This document shows, piece by piece, positions 15,380 to 22,209 of a stretch of DNA of 39,484 bases (positions are counted from its first letter, which is position 1; each line of letters begins with the position of its first letter). Origin of the DNA: a virus; IMG/VR virus record IMGVR_UViG_3300046689_000328, positions 1 through 39,484 of that record; one strand, written 5' to 3'. The notes under the pieces were generated by a model that worked only from the letters and a program-made list of their open reading frames with translations, had not been told where the DNA came from and ran no database searches. Position numbers and translations under genes: made by a program.

Positions 15380-16444
15380 CTATGTCGGCACCTTCTGCCA
15401 CTGCTCGGCGATGATGCGCTCCATCTCGTCGAGGTCGGCCGGCGCCAGCGTGGCGCGCGCTTCTTCTAGATTGCGCTCGTTGGCGCCGAGCAGGTCGGCG
15501 AGTTCGTTGCTGCTGGTGCAGCGCTTCACCTTCGTCCCTAACAGCGCGATTGCCCATGTACGCCAATCGCGTTTGCCGCCCTTCATCGGCGGCGCGATCT
15601 CAAGTCCTGCGCGTGGTGTATCAGCCGGCGGTGGTGGCTCGGCCGGGGCGAGGTGCTCCGGTGGCGCGCCCTCCTCCTCCATTGCTCGCGACGTCGGCAA
15701 CCCGAACGGGTCGTCCGCTGCGCGGGCGGCGCGCTGGAACTCTTCCATGTGCTGCCGGATGCCGTCGCGCTCGGCCGGCGACAGGCCAGCCCAAAACTCG
15801 CGGAATAATACCGTGCCGCCGGCCGCTACCTCGCGCGCCTCGGCGAGTATGTCCCGCTGCGGAAGCGGCTCGGCCTCACCCGTTACCGCGGCGAACTGAT
15901 CGAGGTCGGCGGCGGCGTCGGTCGCTTCCAGCATTGCCGGCATGTCGCGCACTTCCTCGGGCACATAAAAGCCGCTCGTCGCCATCGGGCAGACGGTGCG
16001 CACCCCCTCGCTGACGCAGCGGGAGCGCAGCATCTGGCGGGGAAATTTGCGCCACATATCTTTGCTGGCAAGGCCGGCTTTGGCAGCGCGCGCGGTGTCC
16101 CATATGATGCGGATGGTGCCGCCCTGCGGGTGCGCGAAGGTCGCGTCGGCCACGTCATCCGACAGCGCGTGCCACTCGACCCGGCCGCCGGCATGGATGA
16201 AGTCCCGCATCATCGCCTCGCTGGTCTTGGCCGGCTTCCCCTGGATGATGTTGTAGTCGCGCGCGGCCTCAGCCGGGTGGCGGCCTTCGGCCTGAGATAT
16301 CGCCATTAGGACAAGGGCTTGCTCCTTTGTCGTGATGCCGAACATTCGACTGCGGGCAACCGCCTCGGCAAGTTTTTCGATGTCGGCGATACTGTGTGTG
16401 GCAGCGGGGCGGGGCGGTAGGGTCACCACTTCATTCTGCGGCAT
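15380..16444 (-). CDS. RecT-type single-strand annealing protein
   Basis: A 354-residue protein. The segment from SIADIEKLAEAVARSRMFG through EGRHPAEAARDYNIIQGKPA, then a HAGGRVEWHALSDDVADATF block, TFAHPQGGTIRIIWD and DMWRKFPRQMLRSRCVSEGV matches phage RecT-type recombinases (about residues 20-165). The last half is Pro/Glu-rich with a final helical domain. RecT anneals single strands made by the exonuclease encoded two genes upstream. ATG 16444 has GAGGAT 7 bases upstream; in-frame starts at 16453-16465 lack a site. The stop lies beside a plus-strand terminator. Confidence 0.8.
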   Translation of the reverse strand: MPQNEVVTLPPRPAATHSIADIEKLAEAVARSRMFGITTKEQALVLMAISQAEGRHPAEAARDYNIIQGKPAKTSEAMMRDFIHAGGRVEWHALSDDVADATFAHPQGGTIRIIWDTARAAKAGLASKDMWRKFPRQMLRSRCVSEGVRTVCPMATSGFYVPEEVRDMPAMLEATDAAADLDQFAAVTGEAEPLPQRDILAEAREVAAGGTVLFREFWAGLSPAERDGIRQHMEEFQRAARAADDPFGLPTSRAMEEEGAPPEHLAPAEPPPPADTPRAGLEIAPPMKGGKRDWRTWAIALLGTKVKRCTSSNELADLLGANERNLEEARATLAPADLDEMERIIAEQWQKVPT

Positions 16445-16601
16445 CGGGGGCATCCTCATCATCAAAGTCGGCGAGCTCGATCAGCGTCGTCATGTCTTCG
16501 TCGCTGATCGGCAGGACGTGAACGAACAGGTCGGGGCAGCGCTCGGTGAGCAGGATCAGATCGCGGGCGGCATCGCGCAGCCTGTGGTCAGCCGGCGGCA
16601 T
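16431..16601 (-). CDS. 56-residue acidic protein between exo and recT
   Basis: A perfect AGGAGG lies 6 bases before the ATG, and the frame overlaps the exonuclease stop and the recT start by 14 bases each, so it is clearly part of the coupled operon. The product is acidic and helical (LRDAARDLILLTERCPDLFV, then an Asp/Glu-rich end). No family is recognised. It could be a small partner of the exonuclease/annealing pair; this is position only. Confidence 0.75.
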   Translation of the reverse strand: MPPADHRLRDAARDLILLTERCPDLFVHVLPISDEDMTTLIELADFDDEDAPDAAE

Positions 16602-17490
16602 CGGGGGCCTCCTGTTCCTCTATGGCGCGGACGCGCAAAACGCGGAACGTGCGCTCTGGCAACGTCGTCTCTTTGCGGGTTTGCGGCTTGAACGTTAGCG
16701 ACCAGCCGGGGCACCACGCGGTGCTGGCGGGGCCGAGGCGGTTCTTGATGGCGTAGTCGATTTCGTCGATGCGCTTCTCGGCGTCGCGACGCACCGGCAT
16801 CAGTTCGGCGCGCTCGGCGAGCAGCGAGAGCATCTCGTTGTCGCCGCTGAAATCCCGGTGGGAGCCGTCCGACACCATCTCCGCGAGCCCGGCGGCGGTC
16901 TGCGGCTGCGGCTGCTCGCCCGCATCCCAGCGTTTCCAGAACTCGGCGACGGCATCGAGGATGCGCGCCTCGGCGGCCGGGTGGCGGGGCACGTCGAAAT
17001 AGTGGATGGGATGCCCGGCCGTGCGGATCATCACGGCCAGGACGCCCCAGGCGCGCCCGCACACCAGCATCTCGCACAGGGTCTGGAGGGTGTACGCGAT
17101 CGGGACGGTGCCCCGCCACTTCTCCCATTGCTGGGGTGAGGTGCTCTTCGCTTGTAACAGGCCGTCATCCCCGATCCAGAAGTCCGGGGTGGCGCCGAGC
17201 CGGTGCTCGGGCAACCAGTGGTAGGTGCCGGGTTTCACCAAGTCCCAGGGCTTGCCATCGGCTTTCACGGCGTAGGGGAAGCCGGCTTCGAGGATGTGGC
17301 CATCGCGCATGCTGCTGTTCGGCACTTCACCCGATTGGCCGAGCAGCTCGGCGACGAGGCCGTCGAGCGTCAGGAACGGGTGCAGCTCGAACAGCGCGGC
17401 GACCCGGGATGCGGTGATGTGGTGCCGGCGGCGTTCGAGCCATTCGCCGATGCCGGTTATTGTCCATTGCTCGCGGAATGGCTCGCTCAT
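16588..17490 (-). CDS. YqaJ / lambda-type recombination exonuclease
   Basis: A 300-residue protein. The core has ITASRVAALFELHPFLTLDG, RDGHILEAGF with Glu68, GATPDFWIGDDGLLQAKST with Asp103 and Lys115, and Gln136 in a YTLQTLCEML helix, as in YqaJ/lambda exonucleases that resect double-strand ends for the annealing protein. The usual Asp..Glu-x-Lys active site reads Asp103..Gln113-Ala-Lys115, so the catalytic Glu is replaced by Gln. ATG 17490 overlaps the radical SAM stop (ATGA); the open frame further upstream is not conserved-looking. A C-terminal ~100-residue helical extension is present. Confidence 0.8.
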   Translation of the reverse strand: MSEPFREQWTITGIGEWLERRRHHITASRVAALFELHPFLTLDGLVAELLGQSGEVPNSSMRDGHILEAGFPYAVKADGKPWDLVKPGTYHWLPEHRLGATPDFWIGDDGLLQAKSTSPQQWEKWRGTVPIAYTLQTLCEMLVCGRAWGVLAVMIRTAGHPIHYFDVPRHPAAEARILDAVAEFWKRWDAGEQPQPQTAAGLAEMVSDGSHRDFSGDNEMLSLLAERAELMPVRRDAEKRIDEIDYAIKNRLGPASTAWCPGWSLTFKPQTRKETTLPERTFRVLRVRAIEEQEAPDAAG

Positions 17491-18323
17491 GCCGCCACCG
17501 CATGGATGATGGCGGGCCGTGCCCAGCGGCGCTGAAAGGCGCGCCATTCGGGCGCCGGGCGATGCTTCTCTTGGCTCGGCGTTTCCGGTCGCCACAGCAT
17601 CGCCATCGGGGTAAAGCCGAGGCCGAGGATCTGGCGCAGCCGGCGCTCGGCTTGGATGAAGTCGTCCTTCGGAAAGCCGATCAGGACGTAGCAGCGCAGC
17701 CGGTGGGACTGCGGGGTGAATCCGGCATCGAGCAGGCGGCGAGCCGCGCTCTGCAATGTCTCGAAGGCGTCGCCGGGATCATAGGCGAAGAACATGCTCG
17801 GCCGCGGCGTCAGGCTCGCGAGCAGATCGACCTGATAATCTTCGAGCGAGAGCGCCTCTAACCCGCCGGTAAACTCGCAGCGCCGGTTCTGCCGGCGCAG
17901 CATGGCGAACACCGCCTCGACGTGCTCCCGCGGGCAGGCGAGCAGGTTGTCGTCGAGGATGTTCCAGCCGTCGTAGATCGGCAGCAGGTTCGGCGTCGGC
18001 CATTTCTTCCAGACGCCACAGAACCAGCAGCGGCGTGGGCAGCCGCGCGAGGTGATCGTGTATCCCGGCTTGACGTAGCGGCCGGGAATGAACTCCAGGC
18101 TGTCGTCGCCGTAAGCAACGCCGCCCAGCTTTACCGGCGCCACCCAGCGCCACTGCTCGGCGAGCCGTTCGGCGATCGCCTTGTCATAGGTAAAGGTGAC
18201 GCTGACGTGTACCTCGTCGGCTTCGGCGAACAGATCCGGCGGGCCGACATAGGCGAGCGCGTCGTTGGGCGTCGCTTTGGTGCGCCGCGGGAAGACGCGG
18301 ATAATGCGCGCCGGCTCGCTCAT
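17487..18323 (-). CDS. Phage radical SAM protein of unknown substrate
   Basis: A 278-residue protein with a CX3CX2C iron-sulphur motif (GCPRRCWFC; Cys95, Cys99, Cys102), a GGE-like FTGGLEA segment (151-157) and CYVLIGFPKDDF (211-222), all typical of radical SAM TIM barrels using S-adenosylmethionine. The first ~90 residues (PRRTKATP, ALAYVGPPDLF, EVHVSVTFTYD) look like a small alpha/beta domain. It ends WRAFQRRWARPAIIHAV. It starts at the ATG overlapping the previous stop (ATGA) and overlaps the exonuclease start, so it is made with exo and RecT. A role in DNA or nucleotide modification is possible; the substrate is not shown by sequence. Confidence 0.8.
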   Translation of the reverse strand: MSEPARIIRVFPRRTKATPNDALAYVGPPDLFAEADEVHVSVTFTYDKAIAERLAEQWRWVAPVKLGGVAYGDDSLEFIPGRYVKPGYTITSRGCPRRCWFCGVWKKWPTPNLLPIYDGWNILDDNLLACPREHVEAVFAMLRRQNRRCEFTGGLEALSLEDYQVDLLASLTPRPSMFFAYDPGDAFETLQSAARRLLDAGFTPQSHRLRCYVLIGFPKDDFIQAERRLRQILGLGFTPMAMLWRPETPSQEKHRPAPEWRAFQRRWARPAIIHAVAA

Positions 18324-18571
18324 GGCGGCGCCTGATCGGCGAGCCATTCCCGCGCTAGCTCTAGCTGGCGGCGGGCGAGCACTGTGTCGACGGCCTCGAT
18401 ATAGACAGCGGTGACCACGGTTCGCATGCAGATGTGGCTGCCCCAGTCCGGGTGACTTTTCACCAGCACATCAAAGAGATCGGCAGCCGTCTGGATGCTT
18501 TCCCCCGAGAGCAGCTCGACCAGGATCGCCTCGGCGAGGTCGCGGTCGGCGAGGTCGCGGTCGGCGCTCAT
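18320..18571 (-). CDS. Small helical operon protein
   Basis: An 83-residue, Leu/Ala-rich helical protein with ATGA overlaps to both neighbours. Its start carries a duplicated DRDLA unit from a 15-bp tandem repeat (18532-18561). It has a SIQTAADLFDVLVKSHPDWG segment and no catalytic motif. It is upstream of the radical SAM gene in the same message. Function unknown. Confidence 0.65.
   Translation of the reverse strand: MSADRDLADRDLAEAILVELLSGESIQTAADLFDVLVKSHPDWGSHICMRTVVTAVYIEAVDTVLARRQLELAREWLADQAPP
18532..18561 (-). repeat. 15-bp tandem duplication inside a small gene
   Basis: Two exact copies of CGGCGAGGTCGCGGT (18532-18546 and 18547-18561) give an in-frame DRDLA-DRDLA duplication at the N-terminus of the 18320-18571 product, a recent slippage or recombination event that keeps the frame. 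Confidence 0.8.
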
Positions 18572-18735
18572 GGCGGCGCCTCGATCTGGTCGGCCTCACG
18601 CTCCAACCGCCGCGCCATCTCGATCAACAGCGCATCGGTGCCGTGCCCGCCGTTGGTCGGGATCGCGGCGGCAGCGCGGCACACCGCCGCCCGCGCTCGC
18701 AACGCTTGCACGATGCGCTCAGCGTCGGGCGTCAT
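18568..18735 (-). CDS. 55-residue helical operon protein
   Basis: The frame overlaps both neighbours by ATGA and encodes an Ala/Arg-rich two-helix peptide (ERIVQALRARAAVCRAAAA, then LLIEMARRLEREADQIE). This heptad-like pattern may be a coiled coil. It is a member of the chain of tiny genes preceding the radical SAM/exo/recT genes; no homologue is recognised. Confidence 0.6.
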   Translation of the reverse strand: MTPDAERIVQALRARAAVCRAAAAIPTNGGHGTDALLIEMARRLEREADQIEAPP

Positions 18736-19016
18736 CGCGACCTCGGCAGCAATTCAATGTGGTAGCAGGTGATCGGGCGGTTGACGTGGCCCGGGCCGTC
18801 GAACGGCTTATTTGGCGACGGCCGCCTGCTGTACCGCCACGCCTCGGCTACGCTCGAGAAGCCGATCGCCGCGTCGATCTCGGCGCTGGTGTCGAGCCGG
18901 TAGGCGCCGGCGCGGTCGAAGGTCGGATCGTAGTGGACGATAAATTGCCCATCGACAGGGGTGGGCGTGCCGTCTATCCGGCCGAGGATTTTCAGCACGA
19001 GGTCGGTGTCGCTCAT
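18732..19016 (-). CDS. Hypothetical operon protein
   Basis: A 94-residue protein with ATGA overlap to its downstream neighbour and a four-base overlap upstream. It has a Tyr/Asp-rich middle (GQFIVHYDPTFDRAGAYRLD, then IDAAIGFSSVAEAW) and a basic end (SRRPSPNKPFDGPGHVNRPI). It looks globular and beta-containing. No family is recognised; its membership in the recombination operon is secure from spacing. Confidence 0.65.
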   Translation of the reverse strand: MSDTDLVLKILGRIDGTPTPVDGQFIVHYDPTFDRAGAYRLDTSAEIDAAIGFSSVAEAWRYSRRPSPNKPFDGPGHVNRPITCYHIELLPRSR

Positions 19017-19258
19017 AGCGGCGATGCCCCGGGCATGCGGACCATATTGCGCATGGCGTATCCCAGCCGTTCCAGTTGCGCCAGGAACAGCATGCAGGTG
19101 CCGTGTTCGGCGGCGCGCACGTCCAGCAGGCTGCCGGTCGGGTGCTGCACCGTCATTTTGTAATGGTGCGGTTGCTCTTTAGTCGCGGCTTCAACCACCG
19201 CCACCACCCCGTCTTGCATGCGAGCGATCTGCCCGGTCGTCAGGCGCACTTCGTCCAT
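19013..19258 (-). CDS. Hypothetical operon protein
   Basis: An 81-residue protein, starting at ATG 19258, which overlaps the stop of the zinc-binding-like gene (TGATG). The frame is open upstream but that part is a shadow of the next gene. It contains RLTTGQIARMQDGVVAVVEA and a C-terminal helix LFLAQLERLGYAMRNMVR. No motif recognised. Coupled at both ends. Confidence 0.6.
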   Translation of the reverse strand: MDEVRLTTGQIARMQDGVVAVVEAATKEQPHHYKMTVQHPTGSLLDVRAAEHGTCMLFLAQLERLGYAMRNMVRMPGASPL

Positions 19259-19494
19259 CACGTCATTCCCCAATATTTGCGGCCGTCGCGGCCGATATCG
19301 ACTGAGCCGCATCGCTTCAGTCGCAGCGCCCTGATCGCCGCGGGGTCCGTCAGCCCGTCGTCGTACCAAATGTAAAAACAAGCCAAGCAGATTCGGGGCC
19401 CGCCGTGCCCCCGCAGGTAGCTCGAAGGCACGCCGCAGCAATCGCACGGCTCCAGCGGCATCAGCTCGGGCGGCGCATCGAGATGATCGGTCAT
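19258..19494 (-). CDS. Small zinc-ribbon-like protein
   Basis: A 78-residue protein with two Cys pairs, CDCC (17-20) and CLAC (about 36-39), placed about 16 residues apart with RGHGGPRI between, as in a small zinc ribbon. The rest is DDGLTDPAAIRALRLKRCG and a basic end with RDGRKYW. It may bind DNA, RNA or a protein partner. The ATG at 19494 overlaps the stop of the 24-residue membrane peptide. Zinc binding is inferred from the spacing alone. Confidence 0.65.
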   Translation of the reverse strand: MTDHLDAPPELMPLEPCDCCGVPSSYLRGHGGPRICLACFYIWYDDGLTDPAAIRALRLKRCGSVDIGRDGRKYWGMT

Positions 19495-19565
19495 ATCGCC
19501 AGCGCCCACGCGAGGCCGACCAGCAGCACGCCGAGCAGGAACGCCTCGATGCGCGATGTCATCAT
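19491..19565 (-). CDS. 24-residue single-helix membrane peptide
   Basis: The frame has GAGGAA upstream and ATGA overlaps with both neighbours. It encodes a polar start then one membrane helix (EAFLLGVLLVGLAWALAI) that ends exactly at the stop. The double overlap argues that it is translated. It may be a small membrane regulator or merely keep ribosomes running through the operon. Confidence 0.55.
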   Translation of the reverse strand: MMTSRIEAFLLGVLLVGLAWALAI

Positions 19566-19801
19566 GTCGATTCCTCGTCGGCGAGGATGACGAGCTTGCG
19601 CACGGCGATGCAGTGCAGGGCCAAGAGCTCGGCCCGCAGGGTCTGGGTCGCCTCGGCGTCGTCGGTGCGATGGCCTCGCAGCCAGGTGGCGGTGAGATCG
19701 GCCAGAACGGCGGCTTGCACCATCGGTCCTTTGCCGTTGAGCACGCGGCCGATATAGAGGGCCAGGGGTTCAGCCTGGCGCAGTACGTCATCGTCGCTCA
19801 T
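19562..19801 (-). CDS. Helical hypothetical operon protein
   Basis: A 79-residue, mostly helical protein (LRQAEPLALYIGRVLNGKGP, VQAAVLADLTATWLRGH, LRAELLALHCIAVRKLVILA). It has ATGA overlaps with the genes before and after. The pattern resembles small phage helical proteins of unknown function. Confidence 0.65.
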   Translation of the reverse strand: MSDDDVLRQAEPLALYIGRVLNGKGPMVQAAVLADLTATWLRGHRTDDAEATQTLRAELLALHCIAVRKLVILADEEST

Positions 19802-19959
19802 GCGCCGTTCTCGCGTGCTTGCTCGGCTGCAAATAGCAAAGCCTGCGCAAGCTCGCGCGCTTCATCGTTTGTAAGTCTGATAGTAACTGGATGCGCTCGC
19901 AGCCAGATGTCAGGCCAGTAACCAGCTACATCGCGAGTGATGATCACATCGATTTTCAT
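19798..19959 (-). CDS. First intact gene of the recombination operon
   Basis: A 53-residue protein (MKIDVIITRDVAGYWPDIWL, then an acidic/Ala-rich helix DEARELAQALLFAAEQARE). The start has a poor ribosome site but overlaps the stop of the upstream methyltransferase remnant (ATGA), so translation was probably once coupled to that gene. The stop overlaps the next start. Function unknown. Confidence 0.6.
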   Translation of the reverse strand: MKIDVIITRDVAGYWPDIWLRAHPVTIRLTNDEARELAQALLFAAEQARENGA

Positions 19960-20174
19960 GCTTTTGACATTTCATTTACCGATTGTATTCTTATACCCAG
20001 CCATTTGCATGGCACCGCCATGCTGTTGCCGATGGCGCGGTAGCGCGACGCCGGCTTGCCGCGATACGGCACGTCGGTTGCCGCCGAGAGGGTTTGCCAA
20101 TGCCCCGAAAAACCCTTTATTTTCAATAATGGGGAAGGGGGTGGTTTGCCACGGGTAAGACGTTGATTTTGCAT
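19956..20174 (-). pseudogene. C-terminal remnant of a cytosine-C5 methyltransferase
   Basis: The last ~40 residues read VPYRGKPASRYRAIGNSMAV followed by Pro and a WLGIRI helix, the motif X end of DNA cytosine-C5 methyltransferases. A KGFSGHW stretch upstream resembles the GFP..W block that precedes it. The catalytic Pro-Cys, SAM-binding motifs and the target region are absent; upstream lies only repeat-rich DNA and the integrase. The stop overlaps the start of the 53-residue gene, the coupling used throughout this operon, suggesting that a full dcm-like gene headed the operon before a deletion or insertion event. Confidence 0.65.
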
Positions 20175-20273
20175 TGGTGTTGGGCTTCAGGTTGATCGGC
20201 AACGTCGGAATTTATCCCGGCGTTTCCAATAGGTTGCGGCAGGTTTGCCAATTTGGTTTTGGCAGGTTTGCCA
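20091..20273. repeat. Four GGTTTGCCA repeats; candidate attP arm sites
   Basis: Four same-direction copies of GGTTTGCCA occur at 20091-20099, 20143-20151, 20242-20250 and 20265-20273. The last two belong to a longer direct repeat GGCAGGTTTGCCAATT (20238-20253 and 20261-20276, 23-bp period), and one sits in the inverted repeat TTGGCA-ggtt-TGCCAA. They lie between the integrase stop and the methyltransferase remnant in AT-richer DNA. Integrase arm sites or excisionase sites would look like this. No tRNA end or core crossover can be identified. Confidence 0.5.
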
Positions 20274-20285
20274 ATTCGGTTCCGC

Positions 20286-21332
20286 TCACGTTCTGCCAAA
20301 CGCCTTGCTGACAGTTGCCATTGCCGCCTTCGCCATGCGTCCACGATCTGCGGCATCGGCATAGCGCTGCACTTCGGCGAGCGTCTGGTGCCCGGTGATA
20401 GACGCGATCTCGTGCGCCGAGCATCCGGCCTCGGCGAGCCGGCGCGCCTGCGCCTTGCGCAGCCCGTGCAGCGAGCAACCGGGTATCCCCGCATCGCGGC
20501 ACCATTCGCGGAAACGGTTGCCGAGCCCATCCGGCGAGAACTGGGTGCCGGTGCTTGTCACGAGGAACAGTGCGTTCGTCGGTGAGGCGGCGAGCACGGT
20601 GAACAAGTCGGGATGCACCGGCATCGCGACGGGCGAGCCCGTCTTCTGTTGGGTATATGTAAACAGCCCGTTGCGGATGTGCTGCGGCCCGATCTTGATC
20701 AGATCGCTGCGGCGGGCTGCGGTGTTCAGCGCCAGTTCGAGCGCGAGGCGGGCCGTCGAGCCGACAGCGTGGAAAGCCCGATAGGCGGCAATCTCATCCT
20801 CAGTCCACGAGTGGATGCCGTCCGACTTGCCGCCGGTCTTGCGTGGCGGCTTCAGCGCGGCGGCCGGATCATCGGCGATCAATCCCGTGAGTGCCGCAAA
20901 GTGGCAGAGCGCCTTCAGCGCGTAGAGCATCTGACGAGCCGAGCCCGGCTTCATCCCGGCGAGAATGCTATTGATGTGCTGCGGGCGCAGCGCGGCGATC
21001 GGCTTGGTGCCGTGCTCTTTCCTAAACAGTTCGAGCGACTGCCGGCGGGTGTCGCGTGAGGTGCGCGCCAGCGAGGTAAAGCTCTCGTGCCCGTACCAAC
21101 CCACTATCGCGGCGTCGATGCTGCCTGAGAGCGTGCGCGTGGCCCCTATGGGCCTTTTCGCTGCGGGAGTTGCAATGCCATCGAGCGCCGCGTGATATGC
21201 CGCCATGAACTCAGCCGAGCCGGGCCGCCCGTGCAGCGGGATGCGCTGGCCGCCGGGCAACCGCACATAGCGGCGCACCTTGCCGTGGCGGTCGGCGAAC
21301 TCGTGAACGTACTTCAAGCGAATTTGGGTCAT
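20286..21332 (-). CDS. int: Tyrosine site-specific integrase
   Basis: A 348-residue tyrosine recombinase. The N-terminal part is basic (residues 1-60), a SAM-like core-binding domain spans about 70-165, and the catalytic domain has Arg207 (TAARRSDL), Lys230 (QQKTG), His289/Arg292 (LHGLRKAQARRLAEAG), His315 (TGHQTLAEV) and nucleophile Tyr324 (QRYADAADR). All five catalytic residues are present. It should integrate and excise the phage. ATG 21332 overlaps the stop of the preceding small gene (ATGA). Repeat-rich DNA follows the stop, where attP is expected. Confidence 0.92.
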   Translation of the reverse strand: MTQIRLKYVHEFADRHGKVRRYVRLPGGQRIPLHGRPGSAEFMAAYHAALDGIATPAAKRPIGATRTLSGSIDAAIVGWYGHESFTSLARTSRDTRRQSLELFRKEHGTKPIAALRPQHINSILAGMKPGSARQMLYALKALCHFAALTGLIADDPAAALKPPRKTGGKSDGIHSWTEDEIAAYRAFHAVGSTARLALELALNTAARRSDLIKIGPQHIRNGLFTYTQQKTGSPVAMPVHPDLFTVLAASPTNALFLVTSTGTQFSPDGLGNRFREWCRDAGIPGCSLHGLRKAQARRLAEAGCSAHEIASITGHQTLAEVQRYADAADRGRMAKAAMATVSKAFGRT

Positions 21333-21523
21333 CGGGTCAGGACTTCATCCCACGGGTTGGCCGGCGTGGTCGGCGGCGGGTCGGTTGGTGTGCCGATCTC
21401 TACCTCGATATCGCCGTCATGGCTGATGCGGACCCGGCGCACCGGGTGCCCGCTGGCTTCGACAGCCTTGACGGCGGCGGTAACGTCGCGTTGACGAAAT
21501 CGCGAAGGGGCGCGCGACATCAC
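21329..21523 (-). CDS. Small protein coupled to integrase
   Basis: A 64-residue basic protein (RAPSRFRQRDVTAAVKAVEA, then a beta pair VRRVRISHDGDIEVEIG and a Pro-rich end). ATGA overlaps connect it to the HTH gene and the integrase. Short proteins of this style commonly precede integrase genes in alphaproteobacterial prophages, in my recollection; a directionality or accessory role is possible but unproven. Confidence 0.65.
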   Translation of the reverse strand: MMSRAPSRFRQRDVTAAVKAVEASGHPVRRVRISHDGDIEVEIGTPTDPPPTTPANPWDEVLTR

Positions 21524-21906
21524 CCTTTATCCTTGACCGTAGAGTTTGCTGCGCAACGTGCCGATCGCGGCGGCCGCTTCTGGCGCTGCGAGCCGGCGAT
21601 TAGCCGCGCCCGCACTGCGTCGAACTTGGCTTTGTTATTGGTCAGGTAATTGGACGGTGCCCGGGATTTGGAGGGCATCGCCATGACGGTCGGCGCATTG
21701 GTAGACTGAGAGCGACGCCGCAGTACCGCATAAAGCGCCTCAAGTGCGTGGTCATCGAACCGGATGTGCCGTCCGGTGCTGAGCACCGGGACGTGGTGCT
21801 TGCGCACGATCTGGCGCACTGAGCGGGGGGTGACGCCGAGATGCTCCGCGACATCCTCGATGGTCGGTAGCCGGTCGGTGGGGAGAGGCATCGGGGGGCC
21901 TGCCAT
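21520..21906 (-). CDS. Excisionase-like HTH protein
   Basis: A 128-residue protein. Residues 12-62 form a winged HTH of the MerR/excisionase type (LPTIEDVAEHLGVTPRSVRQ, then GRHIRFDDHALEALY). Residues 70-128 are basic and Ser/Arg-rich, likely a flexible DNA-contacting tail. Its place two genes before int and on the same transcript suggests an excision or integration-direction factor. It is longer than typical excisionases. The stop overlaps the next start. Confidence 0.7.
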   Translation of the reverse strand: MAGPPMPLPTDRLPTIEDVAEHLGVTPRSVRQIVRKHHVPVLSTGRHIRFDDHALEALYAVLRRRSQSTNAPTVMAMPSKSRAPSNYLTNNKAKFDAVRARLIAGSQRQKRPPRSARCAANSTVKDKG

Positions 21907-21918
21907 TCCAGGGGAAAT

Positions 21919-22209
21919 TTAAGCGTCGTCGATTTCGATCGTCTCTCCCGGCATCGGCGTAAAATGCGTCGGGTCCAGGCGTTCGCCGCGCTGCCCGAGC
22001 CAGACGCCGGCGGCGCTATCCCAACGGCCGATTGCCCAGACCGGATTTAAATGGCGAACCACCAGCAGAACTAGGCCGCGGTGCCGGTCTTTGGGATAGC
22101 GCTCGATCGGGGCGATATCCCAGCGGTCCTCCCGCTCAGCCCGTTTGCGCTTCTCAGGATCATAGAAATCGGCGATTGGCCGGGGCACGCCGCCACGCAA
22201 AATGGTCAT
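21919..22209 (-). CDS. Hypothetical protein at head of int operon
   Basis: A 96-residue protein with a basic N-terminal part (DPEKRKRAEREDRWDIAPIE) and a beta-rich second part (LVLLVVRHLNPVWAIGRWDS, AAGVWLGQRGERL). It is the most upstream gene of the minus-strand int transcript. The pattern W..GRWD...W resembles small phage proteins of unknown function. No regulator motif seen. Confidence 0.6.
   Translation of the reverse strand: MTILRGGVPRPIADFYDPEKRKRAEREDRWDIAPIERYPKDRHRGLVLLVVRHLNPVWAIGRWDSAAGVWLGQRGERLDPTHFTPMPGETIEIDDA

Noticed and set aside
20238-20276. Direct repeats as a CRISPR array
   Set aside because: Only two full repeats with a 7-bp gap and no cas genes; they fit integrase-site repeats better.
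19960-20285. tRNA gene or tRNA 3' end as attachment site
   Set aside because: No T-arm consensus (GTTCRA) followed by an acceptor stem could be found in either strand.
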